From Azospirillum lipoferum (GTDB lineage Bacteria; Pseudomonadota; Alphaproteobacteria; Azospirillales; Azospirillaceae): a stretch of DNA of 64,000 nucleotides. Position 1 is the stretch's first letter, and each line of letters starts with the position of its first letter. Both the position numbers and the translations under genes were made by a program. Shown one piece after another: positions 42,227 to 49,895 of this stretch. The DNA lies in contig NZ_JALJXJ010000002.1 of the NCBI RefSeq assembly GCF_024170005.1, positions 671,222 to 735,221 of the forward strand. Reading direction: 5' to 3'. The notes below the pieces were generated by a model that saw only the letters and a list, made by a program, of their open reading frames with translations, did no database searches and was not told the DNA's origin.

Positions 42227-42436
42227 ATGAAGGTGATGATCCGCAAGGCATCCGAGCAATACACGATCTACGTCGCCAAGAAGGACCTGGAGGAACCCAT
42301 CGTCGAGATGGAGCATCCGGGCCTGTGGGGCGGCTGGGTCAAGGTCGCCAACGGCTGGACGCTCGATCTGCCGGAAATGCCGGCGGACACCCGCCTGCCG
42401 ATCACCGTCGAAGCCAAGAAGCGCGGAACGGAGTGA
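42227..42436 (+). CDS. nifT: NifT/FixU
   Basis: 69 residues, MKVMIRKASEQYTIYVAKKD onward, with EEPIVEMEHPGLWGGWVKVANGWTL split around the conserved WGG and the closing LPITVEAKK. This is the small NifT/FixU protein whose precise role in nitrogenase maturation is not known. GGAG is 8 bases before ATG 42227; the in-frame GTG at 42218 would remove the spacing. It ends 5 bp before the next gene. Confidence 0.93.
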   Translation: MKVMIRKASEQYTIYVAKKDLEEPIVEMEHPGLWGGWVKVANGWTLDLPEMPADTRLPITVEAKKRGTE

Positions 42437-42441
42437 CGCCT

Positions 42442-42726
42442 ATGGCCCTTTCGCCCGAGCGCATCGACAGCATCGCCACACTGGCCGGCCGGCTGTTCGC
42501 CGGGGGCGGCAGGCTCGACGCCGTGGTCCGCGGCGTGCGCGAGGCCAACCCGGACCTGAAGACCGTCACCGGCGCCATGGCCGCGGTGATGGCGGAGGAT
42601 CCCTTCCGGGAAGAGGCTGGCTTCGACCTGCATCTGGTGGACGGCAACAACCACTGCTGGCTCATCACCGACAAGCCGGAGCTTGCCACCGGCGTCGTGA
42701 TCGCCCAACGGGACGAGGACGAGTGA
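42442..42726 (+). CDS. Nif-cluster small protein (DUF6129-like)
   Basis: 94 residues, MALSPERIDSIATLAGRLFA onward. The C-terminal half (FDLHLVDGNNHCWLIT, then ATGVVIAQRDED) resembles the small uncharacterised protein of about 80-100 residues that often follows nifT in proteobacterial nif operons and has been called DUF6129. It is soluble, with one conserved-looking HCW. It starts 5 bp after nifT and ends 0 bp before the next start, so translation is coupled. Function unknown. Confidence 0.75.
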   Translation: MALSPERIDSIATLAGRLFAGGGRLDAVVRGVREANPDLKTVTGAMAAVMAEDPFREEAGFDLHLVDGNNHCWLITDKPELATGVVIAQRDEDE

Positions 42727-43941
42727 ATGAGCGATGCCGCCGCAATTCTGCACCAGCCCTCCCCCGCCGAAGAAGACGAGGTTGACGACTACATCCCGCT
42801 GACCGACCCGGACATCTCCGGTGCCGAGGTCGAGATGCTCGGCCGCCTGCTGTCCTCCGGGGCATTGAGCGACGGGCGGATGGTGCGGGCGTTCGAGGAC
42901 GCCTTCGCCGCCTATGTCGGCCGCGACCATGCGGTGGCGGTGTCCAGCGGCACCATGGCCACGCTGCTGATGCTGAAAGGCTACGGCATCGGCGAGGGCG
43001 ACGAGGTGCTGTGCAGCCCCTTCGGCTGGCATCAGGTCCAGCATGCGGTGGCGCTGTCCGGCGCCACGCCGGTGCTGGTCGACATCGATTACTGGCAACA
43101 CACCATCAACCCGGAAAAAGCAGCGACCCTCGTTACACCGAAGACCAGGGCGATCCTGGCCGCCAACGTCAACGGCCATCCCGCCCATTGGGATGAGCTG
43201 CGCGCGCTGGCCGAGGCCAAGAGCCTGATCCTGCTGGAGGATTCGACCGAGGCCATCGGCTCCACCTACAAGGGCCAGATGGTCGGCACCTTCGGCGACG
43301 CAGCGGTCTTCGACTTTTCCGAACCAGGCATCCTGCTGGCCGGCGAAGGCGGCATGATCGTCACTGACGACCGCGACCTCGCCCACCGGCTGCGCTACAT
43401 GCGCCGGCGCGAGACCGAGCACCGCAACACCGTGGTCATCACCCGTACCCTGCCCTGGCAAGCGGGGATAAGCGACCTGAACGCCGCGCTGGCACTGGTG
43501 CAGTTGAAACGCCTGCCGGAAATCCTGACCCGCCGCAATCTGGTCATCGCTTATTACGACGCAGCGATGGCGAGCTTCGAGGGGATCAAGCCGCCCTATC
43601 GCGGGCCGGGGGCGGAGGTGGTTAACCCGATGCTCTATTGCGTCCATCTGGGCACCCGCTTCAGCGCGTCGGGCCGGCGGTCGATCATTGAGGACCTGGA
43701 CACCCACGACATCGACGCCAGCGACTACGGCCAGCCGCTGCACACCCAGCAGTATTACATCGAGGCGCTGGGCGAGCAGGGCGCCGGCCGCGGCGCCTGC
43801 CCGGTCTGCACCAAGACGGCCGACCGCGTGCTGGCCCTACCGCTGCACCGCAAGATCACCCGGGATCAGGTCGCCTTCATCGTGGAAACGTTGAAGGATG
43901 CCAGCGTCAACACCGGCGCCGGCGCCGCGATCTATCTCTGA
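42727..43941 (+). CDS. DegT/DnrJ/EryC1/StrS-fold protein lacking the catalytic lysine
   Basis: 404 residues. The fold is that of PLP sugar aminotransferases: AVAVSSGTMATLLMLK near 69-84, EDSTEAIG near 171-178 (with the PLP-ring Asp D172), and FDFSEPGILLAGEGGMIVT near 195-213. In active members the last segment reads S-F-H-x-x-K-N-I-T-T-G-E-G-G; here the lysine position is Gly201, so no Schiff base can form there. Some family members that have lost this lysine act as dehydratases with PMP or as non-catalytic proteins. It is the tenth gene of the nifB operon and begins immediately after the DUF6129-like gene. Its role in nitrogen fixation is unknown. Confidence 0.88.
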   Translation: MSDAAAILHQPSPAEEDEVDDYIPLTDPDISGAEVEMLGRLLSSGALSDGRMVRAFEDAFAAYVGRDHAVAVSSGTMATLLMLKGYGIGEGDEVLCSPFGWHQVQHAVALSGATPVLVDIDYWQHTINPEKAATLVTPKTRAILAANVNGHPAHWDELRALAEAKSLILLEDSTEAIGSTYKGQMVGTFGDAAVFDFSEPGILLAGEGGMIVTDDRDLAHRLRYMRRRETEHRNTVVITRTLPWQAGISDLNAALALVQLKRLPEILTRRNLVIAYYDAAMASFEGIKPPYRGPGAEVVNPMLYCVHLGTRFSASGRRSIIEDLDTHDIDASDYGQPLHTQQYYIEALGEQGAGRGACPVCTKTADRVLALPLHRKITRDQVAFIVETLKDASVNTGAGAAIYL

Positions 43942-43963
43942 GAACCAAAGGGAGAGGCCTTCC

Positions 43964-44851
43964 ATGAGCGACACCACGCTTGCAACCGATTCCGACTCCG
44001 TCACGGTGCCGGACGCCGCTGCGGCGCTGGCCGAGATCGCCGCGGCTCTGGCGGCACAGCAGGTGGTGCCCTATCTCGGCCCCGGCGCCTTCGCCCTGCT
44101 GCCACCCGACCGATGCCCGATCCCGCGCAATTCGGCGGAGTTGGTGCAGCGCCTGAACGCCAAGGTCGCCGCTCCCGGTCGCATCCGGTCCAACCTGACC
44201 GCGGTCGCCCAATTCATTGAGACGCGCAAGCACCGCAAGACGCTGGAGACCATCCTCGACGAGATTTTCCGCCAGACCGTGCCGGCGACCCCGGTGCATG
44301 CCCTGCTTGCGGCGATCCCAGCCCCACCGCTGCTGGTCGACGTCTGGTACGACAATGTGCTGGACAGCCTGTTGAGCGCTGCCGCTGACCGGACCTGGGG
44401 CCAGATCCAGGGGGTGTCGCACCCGCAATCGACCGGCGAATGGGTGCGCTACTACGCCCCCGACGGCGCCGAGACGACCGCCGACGCGGCAGCCGGCTGG
44501 GACACCGTGCTCTACAAGCCGTCGGGCGCGGTGACGCCGGCCGGCAACTACCTGATCTCCGACAGCGATTATGTCGAGATCCTGACGGAGATCGACATCC
44601 AGACTCCGATCCCCGCGATCGTCCAGGACCGCCGCGCCGGCCGCCATTTCCTGTTCCTGGGCTGCCGCTTCGACCACGAGATCCAGCGAACCTTCGCCCG
44701 CCAGATCGCCAAGCGATCAGCCGACAGCCACTGGGCTGTGATCCCGGGCGAGTTGTCGAAGAACGAGGCACGCTTCCTGGCGCTGCACGGGATCAAGCGC
44801 ATCGACATGACGCTGGAGGAGGCGGTGGAGGGATTGCGAACCCGGATGTGA
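43964..44851 (+). CDS. SIR2-like domain protein of the nif operon
   Basis: 295 residues. The region QQVVPYLGPGAFALLPPD (33-50) is a nucleotide-binding start typical of the SIR2_2 domain, and FLFLGCRFDHEIQ near residue 227 is the family's closing motif, usually written as LxxIGxSxxD. This group binds NAD or ADP-ribose and includes proteins of unknown role and antiphage enzymes; the nif-linked members are a separate set. GGGAGAGG precedes ATG 43964, 22 bp after the DegT-like gene. It is the last gene of the operon. Confidence 0.82.
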   Translation: MSDTTLATDSDSVTVPDAAAALAEIAAALAAQQVVPYLGPGAFALLPPDRCPIPRNSAELVQRLNAKVAAPGRIRSNLTAVAQFIETRKHRKTLETILDEIFRQTVPATPVHALLAAIPAPPLLVDVWYDNVLDSLLSAAADRTWGQIQGVSHPQSTGEWVRYYAPDGAETTADAAAGWDTVLYKPSGAVTPAGNYLISDSDYVEILTEIDIQTPIPAIVQDRRAGRHFLFLGCRFDHEIQRTFARQIAKRSADSHWAVIPGELSKNEARFLALHGIKRIDMTLEEAVEGLRTRM

Positions 44852-44967
44852 GGATACGGGGGTATCGTCCGTCGACGCACTGCCCCCTACCCCCAAAGAA
44901 GCTGCACTGCAGCGCAACGCACCTCTCCTCCGTCCGTTATCTCGCGAAACGGATGGAGCGTGTCGGA

Positions 44968-46011
44968 ATGGTGACGAAGAGCGGCCCCACTTTGGCGGCA
45001 GCATTTGCAATCCTGCTGCTGACCGCGTCGGCGGCCACGGCGCAGGAGACCATCCCTCCCCCCGGCGATGAACCCGCGACCTCCGGCCCGGCCATCGGGT
45101 TCTGGATCGACAACGACCTGTTCGGCGGCGGGACCGACCGCTACTACACCAACGGCTTCCAGTTTTATTATTTCTCCGGCGCGCGGCCGACCTACGGCAA
45201 CATCGACTGGCTCGCCAACCTCGTGCCGTGGATCGAGCCGGGCGGAGTGCGGCGCTACGGCTTCGCCTTCGGCCAGAACATCTATACGCCGGGCGACCTG
45301 ACCGCCCGTAACCCGAACCCGAAGGACCGGCCTTATGCCGGCTGGCTCTATGGCCGCGTGTCGGTTCTGAACGAGGCGGCGACGGCGGTCGACCGCATCG
45401 ACCTCGACCTCGGCATGGTCGGCCCGGCCTCGTTGGCGGAGCAGACGCAGAAGACGGTCCACAAGATCGTCAGCGGCGCCACCTATCCGGAGGGCTGGAA
45501 CTATCAGCTGCATGACGAGCCGGGCGTGGTGCTGAGCTACGAGCATGTCTGGCGCGACGAGAAGCCCAACAGCCTCGGCCCGCTGGAATGGGACCTCAGC
45601 CCCCATCTCGCCGGGAGCGTCGGCAACGTGCTGACCTTCGCCGCGGCAGGGGCCACCGTCCGGCTTGGCGGCAATATGCCGCCACCGGTGGGCGCACTGG
45701 TGACGCGCCCTACGTCCAGCATCCCTTACCAGGACAATCCCTATTCGGAACGGCCGGGGCGCTTTTCCTGGTACGTCTATGCCAGCGCCGAGGGCCGGGC
45801 GGTGGCGCGCAACATCTTCCTGGACGGCAACAGCTTCCGCGAAAGCCGGTCGGTCGCCAAGCATCCGCTGGTCGGCAGCATGCAGGCAGGACTGACATTG
45901 CGCTACGGCCGTTATGGTCTGACCTATGCCCAGACCTTGCAGACGCCGGAATTCCAAGGTCAGAAGTCACTGACCAACTACGGATCCCTGCGCCTGTCGG
46001 TCCAGTTCTAG
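44968..46011 (+). CDS. LpxR-like outer-membrane protein (DUF2219 family)
   Basis: 347 residues with a signal peptide (LAAAFAILLLTASAATA, cleavage after ATA-Q near 26). The family is the beta-barrel lipid A 3'-O-deacylase LpxR. Its motifs are evident: WIDNDLFGGGTDRYYTNG near 47-63, supplying the catalytic Asn-Asp, and DRPYAGWLYGR near 112, and aromatic beta-strands to a C-terminal phenylalanine (LRLSVQF), as for an outer-membrane barrel. The start at 44968 follows GGAG by 9 bases; 44953 is an alternative. It begins 116 bp after the nif operon and is probably independent of it. Confidence 0.9.
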   Translation: MVTKSGPTLAAAFAILLLTASAATAQETIPPPGDEPATSGPAIGFWIDNDLFGGGTDRYYTNGFQFYYFSGARPTYGNIDWLANLVPWIEPGGVRRYGFAFGQNIYTPGDLTARNPNPKDRPYAGWLYGRVSVLNEAATAVDRIDLDLGMVGPASLAEQTQKTVHKIVSGATYPEGWNYQLHDEPGVVLSYEHVWRDEKPNSLGPLEWDLSPHLAGSVGNVLTFAAAGATVRLGGNMPPPVGALVTRPTSSIPYQDNPYSERPGRFSWYVYASAEGRAVARNIFLDGNSFRESRSVAKHPLVGSMQAGLTLRYGRYGLTYAQTLQTPEFQGQKSLTNYGSLRLSVQF

Positions 46012-46015
46012 CATG

Positions 46016-46049
46016 TGATCGGTTCAGGCTGAGGCCCTTGAACCGATCA
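46016..46049. terminator. Hairpin between convergent genes
   Basis: TGATCGGTTCA (46016-46026) and TGAACCGATCA (46039-46049), perfect 11-bp arms with a 12-nt loop. It lies between the stops of the LpxR-like gene and the leftward DUF4337-type gene, so it may end both transcripts, although there is no T-run. Confidence 0.5.
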
Positions 46050-46070
46050 TACGGAGGACTCAAGAGTCGA

Positions 46071-46715
46071 TCAGAGGAAAGGCAGCGGCAGGATCAGCGT
46101 GAAGCCATCCACCGCCATCAGCACGCCGACCACCGCCAGCGCGCGGCTGGCCCACAGGATGAAGACCCAGTTGGTGATGGCGAAGACCGATGCCAGCACG
46201 ATGGCCAACTGCAGCATGCCTTCGGCGAAGTCGAAATAGGGATCCTGAGCCGCGGCATGGTCTCGCCGGACCTCCGCCGCCTTGGCCTTGGCCAGCAGGT
46301 CCTTGCGACTGTTCTTGCCCTCGTCGGCCTCCATCCGGTCGGCCGACTGACGGTATTCGACGGAACGCTGCAAAGCCTTGGCCTGGGCGTCGGCCGGCAT
46401 GCCGGCGGACAGAAGCTCCAGTTCGTCGGCGGCAAGACGCAGGCTGATCTGCCGCTGGGTCTTGGATTGGTAATAGGCGAAGCTGTCCGACGCCTCGATG
46501 GCGCTGGCCATCAGCTCCTTGCCGGCGTTGGAGCCGGCGACGCTGACGATGGCCAGCACCGCCGCCAGAACGGAGATGTAGATGGCGGTGGACATCTTCA
46601 CCCCGTGACCACCGTCCTCGGCATTATCGGCATGGTGTCCGCCAAGGGCCTTGCGCTTGGCCTGCTCCCGCTCGTGGGCTTCGTCGATCAGGTCCTTGAC
46701 CTCGGCCGCTTCCAT
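46071..46715 (-). CDS. DUF4337-type membrane protein
   Basis: 214 residues. One hydrophobic helix at about 45-65 (AIYISVLAAVLAIVSVAG), a middle soluble helical region with FAYYQSKTQRQISLRLAADE, and two further helices near the C-terminus (LQLAIVLASVFAITNWVFIL and ALAVVGVLMAVDGF). This is the pattern of the DUF4337 family, whose function is unknown. ATG 46715 has GGAGGA 10 bases upstream; the longer frame to 46835 crosses the neighbouring promoter. It is divergent from yciB. Confidence 0.85.
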   Translation of the reverse strand: MEAAEVKDLIDEAHEREQAKRKALGGHHADNAEDGGHGVKMSTAIYISVLAAVLAIVSVAGSNAGKELMASAIEASDSFAYYQSKTQRQISLRLAADELELLSAGMPADAQAKALQRSVEYRQSADRMEADEGKNSRKDLLAKAKAAEVRRDHAAAQDPYFDFAEGMLQLAIVLASVFAITNWVFILWASRALAVVGVLMAVDGFTLILPLPFL

Positions 46716-46938
46716 GATTCGCTTTTCCTCCGCTCGCGCCTTCCGCCAAAGGGCGGATGACGAAAGAGGTAGCGAAACACTCGGCGCGAGAAAAGCCCCG
46801 CTCGCCTTCCGGCGGCGGGAACCGTGCGTTGTCACCGATAGGCATCACCCGTCGATGGACGGGGCAGTGCATCCGAATGTCCCGCCCGCCAACATTCGCC
46901 CCTTTCATGGGCGGCCGGTTCGGGCTATGTCAGGGACC

Positions 46939-47505
46939 ATGAATCAGTTCGCACGCTTGGCGATCGAAGCCGGCCCGCTCGCCGCCTTCTTCGTGGCCAA
47001 TTCCCAGGCCGGCATCATGACCGGCACCGCGGTCTTCATGGTCGCCATCACCATCGCGCTCGTGGTGTCCTGGCGGCTGGAACGGCGCATTCCGATCATG
47101 CCCGTGGTCGGTGCCGGCTTCGTGCTGCTGTTCGGCGGCCTGACGCTGTGGCTTCAGGACGACCTGTTCATCAAGATCAAACCGACTCTGGTCAACCTGC
47201 TGTTCGCCATCGTCCTGTTCGTCGCCCATGCGACGCACCGCAACGTGATGAAGCGCCTGCTGGGCACGGTGCTCAACCTGTCGGAGGACGGCTGGCGCAC
47301 GCTGGGCATCCGCTGGGCGTGGTTCTTCCTGCTGCTGGCAGTGCTGAACGAGGTGGTGTGGCGGAACTTCGCCACCGACATGTGGGTCAACTTCAAGGTT
47401 TTCGGCATCATGCCGCTGACCCTGCTGTTCAGCGCCTTCCAGGCGCCGCTGATCATGCGCCACCAGCTGCCGGAAGAGCCGGCGGAGAGCGGCCCGACGG
47501 CCTGA
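46939..47505 (+). CDS. yciB: Septation protein A / inner-membrane protein YciB
   Basis: 188 residues with five hydrophobic helices. The IspZ/YciB family is involved in cell-envelope integrity and septation; the mechanism is unclear. The conserved features are KPTLVNLLFAIVLF near 78, GWRTLGIRWAWFFLLLAVLNE near 115 and the aromatic NEVVWR. ATG 46939 gives the usual start; ATG 46927 adds four residues. It stands alone, with 120 bp before tatA. Confidence 0.9.
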   Translation: MNQFARLAIEAGPLAAFFVANSQAGIMTGTAVFMVAITIALVVSWRLERRIPIMPVVGAGFVLLFGGLTLWLQDDLFIKIKPTLVNLLFAIVLFVAHATHRNVMKRLLGTVLNLSEDGWRTLGIRWAWFFLLLAVLNEVVWRNFATDMWVNFKVFGIMPLTLLFSAFQAPLIMRHQLPEEPAESGPTA

Positions 47506-47625
47506 CGGGACCGCCTTTATCACGGCGTTCCCGACGGCTCCCTCTTGTGCGGCGCGGAAGGGGCACTCACATTGGTGGCGACCGCGACGACGTCCGCTCC
47601 GACCGTTTTTCAGAGGTATTGATCG

Positions 47626-47922
47626 ATGGGCAGTTTCAGCATCTGGCACTGGTTGATCGTTCTGGTCATCGTGCTTCTCCTGTTCGGCGCCGGCAAGCTG
47701 CCCAACGTGATGGGCGACATCGCCAAGGGCGTGAAAGCCTTCAAGGCCGGCCTGAAGGACGAGGACGAGGCCCAGCCGCCCGCCGCGACCACCGCCCAGG
47801 CGCCCCCGGCTGCAATCAACCCGGCGCCGGCCCAGCCTGCCCATCCCCAGCCGACCACACCTCAGCCGACGGCGACCACCACCGCCCAGCCGGTCGACCC
47901 GACCCGGCCGCATCAGGGCTGA
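47626..47922 (+). CDS. tatA: Twin-arginine translocase subunit TatA/TatE
   Basis: 98 residues. One short N-terminal helix ([21 protein letters not shown]) with the conserved FG at 20-21, an amphipathic helix ([20 protein letters not shown]), and a flexible Pro/Ala/Thr tail. This subunit oligomerises to form the pore for folded proteins. tatB and tatC are not next to it, so it is either a stand-alone TatA/TatE copy or separated from them. The next gene encodes a SPOR protein, which in related genomes lies close to tatABC. Confidence 0.93.
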   Translation: MGSFSIWHWLIVLVIVLLLFGAGKLPNVMGDIAKGVKAFKAGLKDEDEAQPPAATTAQAPPAAINPAPAQPAHPQPTTPQPTATTTAQPVDPTRPHQG

Positions 47923-48000
47923 AGTCCCTTCTTTCGTGCCGCCCCACTGCCGGGCGCGACCGCATGGCGGTTTGAAGGGGCGGCAAAATACGATAAGGAG

Positions 48001-48060
48001 AAGGGGCTTTCCGCAGCCGGTCCGTGTTCCGCGGCCCAGGCGCCCGGAAGGCCCCTTTTA
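48001..48060 (+). terminator. Candidate terminator of tatA
   Basis: AAGGGGC-TTTCCG (48001-48013) and CGGAA-GGCCCCTTTT (48045-48059) can pair, with a long GC-rich loop, ending in TTTT. Moderate, because the loop is about 30 nt. Confidence 0.45.
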
Positions 48061-48167
48061 CTGCATTCAGCCGGCCCGCGATGACGGGCAAGCGCAGGTC
48101 GACCGTGACGCTCAAGCCACCGTACCGACAGGCTCCTACCCTGACCACACCGACTTTCAAGGACGAG

Positions 48168-49229
48168 ATGAAGGCCAACGGCAAACCTTCCGAGACTCCG
48201 CCGCCGGAGAACGAGGACATCGCCAAGCTGCTTCGCGCCTTGAACGAAGACCTGCGGGCCGACCCGCAGGACGACGATCTGGAGTATGAGGAGGAGGAGC
48301 CGGCAGGCCGCAGCCGCCTGCCGCTGGGCAAGATCGCGCTGGCCCTGGTGGCGGCGGGCGGCATCGCCGTCGGCGTGGTGTATCTCGGGTCTGGCGATCC
48401 GGCGCCGGTGACGACCGCCGCCAACAATTCGGCGCCGATGGTGCCGGCCCCGGCCATCACCCGCGCGCCATCGAACCAGACATCCGCCAACCCGGCACCG
48501 GCCACTCCGACGCCCACGACCGGAAGCCTGCCGACCCCGGCCACCACGACGCAGGCCACCGCGACACAGACGCCTGCCGCCCAAACTCCACCGGTCCAGA
48601 CCGCGCCTGTCCAGACGGCCCCCTCCGCCGCTCCGCCGCCGCCGGTTGCCGCTCTGCCTGCCAGCCCGCCGCCGGTCCTGAAAGTCCCGGAACCGCCGGC
48701 CGTCCCGGCCACCGCCACCGCCGCAACACCCAAGCCGCGCGCCACCGCCGAAAGCCCACCCAGCGCTCCCGCCGTCCAGAAGCCGGAAGCACCGAAGCCC
48801 GAAGCGGCCAAACCGGAAACGCCGGCGGAAACCGGCTCGTTGCAGGCGATGCTGGCGCCGCCCAAGGAGACGGCAAAGCGCCCGGCAGCCCCGACGCCGG
48901 CCGCTCCGTCCGCTGCCCCTCCTTCTGCGTCCTCCAATGGCGAGGCGAAGCCGACCGCCAAGGTAGCCACCCCGTCCGCTCCTCCGCCGGCTGGGCGCTA
49001 CACGGTGCAGGTCGGCAGCTTCTCGGTCACGGCGAACGCCGATTCGCTGGTTCAGCGGCTTCAGGGCAACGGGTTTCAGGCCTATACGGTGGACTGGACC
49101 GACAGCTCCAACCGCTCCTGGCGCGCGGTGCGCGTCGGCGGTTACCCCGATCCAGCCGCCGCCAAGCGCGAGGCGGAGCAGTTGAAATCGAAGATGGGAC
49201 TCAACCCGGTCGTCGTGACCACACGCTGA
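48168..49229 (+). CDS. SPOR-domain cell-envelope protein
   Basis: 353 residues. A short acidic cytoplasmic part, one transmembrane helix at about 48-66 (GKIALALVAAGGIAVGVVYL), a long Pro/Ala/Thr-rich periplasmic linker, and a C-terminal SPOR domain from about 275 (YTVQVGSFSVTANADSLVQRL, then RAVRVGGYPDPAAAKREAEQL). SPOR domains bind denuded glycan strands at the division site. ATG 48168 is chosen because AAGGA lies just before it and it gives a short N-terminal tail; ATG 48081 is also possible. A strong terminator follows at 49296. Confidence 0.9.
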   Translation: MKANGKPSETPPPENEDIAKLLRALNEDLRADPQDDDLEYEEEEPAGRSRLPLGKIALALVAAGGIAVGVVYLGSGDPAPVTTAANNSAPMVPAPAITRAPSNQTSANPAPATPTPTTGSLPTPATTTQATATQTPAAQTPPVQTAPVQTAPSAAPPPPVAALPASPPPVLKVPEPPAVPATATAATPKPRATAESPPSAPAVQKPEAPKPEAAKPETPAETGSLQAMLAPPKETAKRPAAPTPAAPSAAPPSASSNGEAKPTAKVATPSAPPPAGRYTVQVGSFSVTANADSLVQRLQGNGFQAYTVDWTDSSNRSWRAVRVGGYPDPAAAKREAEQLKSKMGLNPVVVTTR

Positions 49230-49295
49230 TCCCCGGTGGGGCTGGCGGCGGCGGCCAACCGGTCCCCGCCCCTGCGACACCGTGTCATCCGAACG

Positions 49296-49338
49296 AAAGC
49301 CCGGCGGCGACATTTGGTCGCGGCCGGGCTTTTTCTTT
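49296..49338 (+). terminator. Rho-independent terminator after the SPOR gene
   Basis: AAAGCCCGGC (49296-49305) and GCCGGGCTTT (49323-49332), 10-bp perfect stem with an inner GCGAC/GTCGC extension, followed by TTTCTTT. Confidence 0.85.
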
Positions 49339-49496
49339 CGGCCTCCACCCCCGTTCTTTGGTCGGGGGAGCCAGGAGTGCCGCTTGATCCCCGCTTCTCT
49401 TTGCTCGTACCATGGACATTCCAGGGCACCAATGCATTGCCCCGGCCGCAAATTGGGAAGCCGGCAAAAGACCGGCGTACCGGAGGACGCCCCGCC

Positions 49497-49895
49497 ATGA
49501 AGCCGACCATCCTGGTTGTCGACGACGAACCCAGCATCGTCCTGTCGCTCCAGGTCCTCATGCAGCGCGCCGGGTTCGACGTGCGTATCGCCCGCGACGG
49601 GGACGAGGCGCTGCGCTCGGTGGAGAACTTCACGCCCGACCTGATCCTGCTCGACGCCATGATGCCGAAACGCGACGGCTTCGACGTCTGCCAGACCCTG
49701 CGGACCAACCCGGCCTGGAAGACCCTGCCGATCATCATGCTGACGGCACGCAGCCGTGATGTCGAACGGCAGAAGGGACTGGCGCTGGGCGCCACCGACT
49801 ACATCACGAAGCCCTTCTCCACCCGCGACCTGCTGACCACCGTCCGCCGCCATCTGGGTCTGCCTGCGGCCGGCAGCATGGAACCGGCACCATGA
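49497..49895 (+). CDS. Single-domain response regulator
   Basis: 132 residues, receiver domain only. The acidic pair is in ILVVDDEPS (D9, D10), the phospho-acceptor is D53 in LILLDAMMP, and the switch Thr and Lys are in MLTARS and DYITKPFS. It has no output domain, so it probably passes a signal by phosphotransfer or protein contact. It overlaps the sensor-exonuclease gene by 4 bp (ATGA), so the two proteins should be made together. CGGAGG precedes ATG 49497. Confidence 0.95.
   Translation: MKPTILVVDDEPSIVLSLQVLMQRAGFDVRIARDGDEALRSVENFTPDLILLDAMMPKRDGFDVCQTLRTNPAWKTLPIIMLTARSRDVERQKGLALGATDYITKPFSTRDLLTTVRRHLGLPAAGSMEPAP

Noticed and set aside
48440..48960. Low-complexity Pro/Ala/Thr repeats as a separate element
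   Set aside because: They form the flexible linker of the SPOR protein, which is normal for the family.
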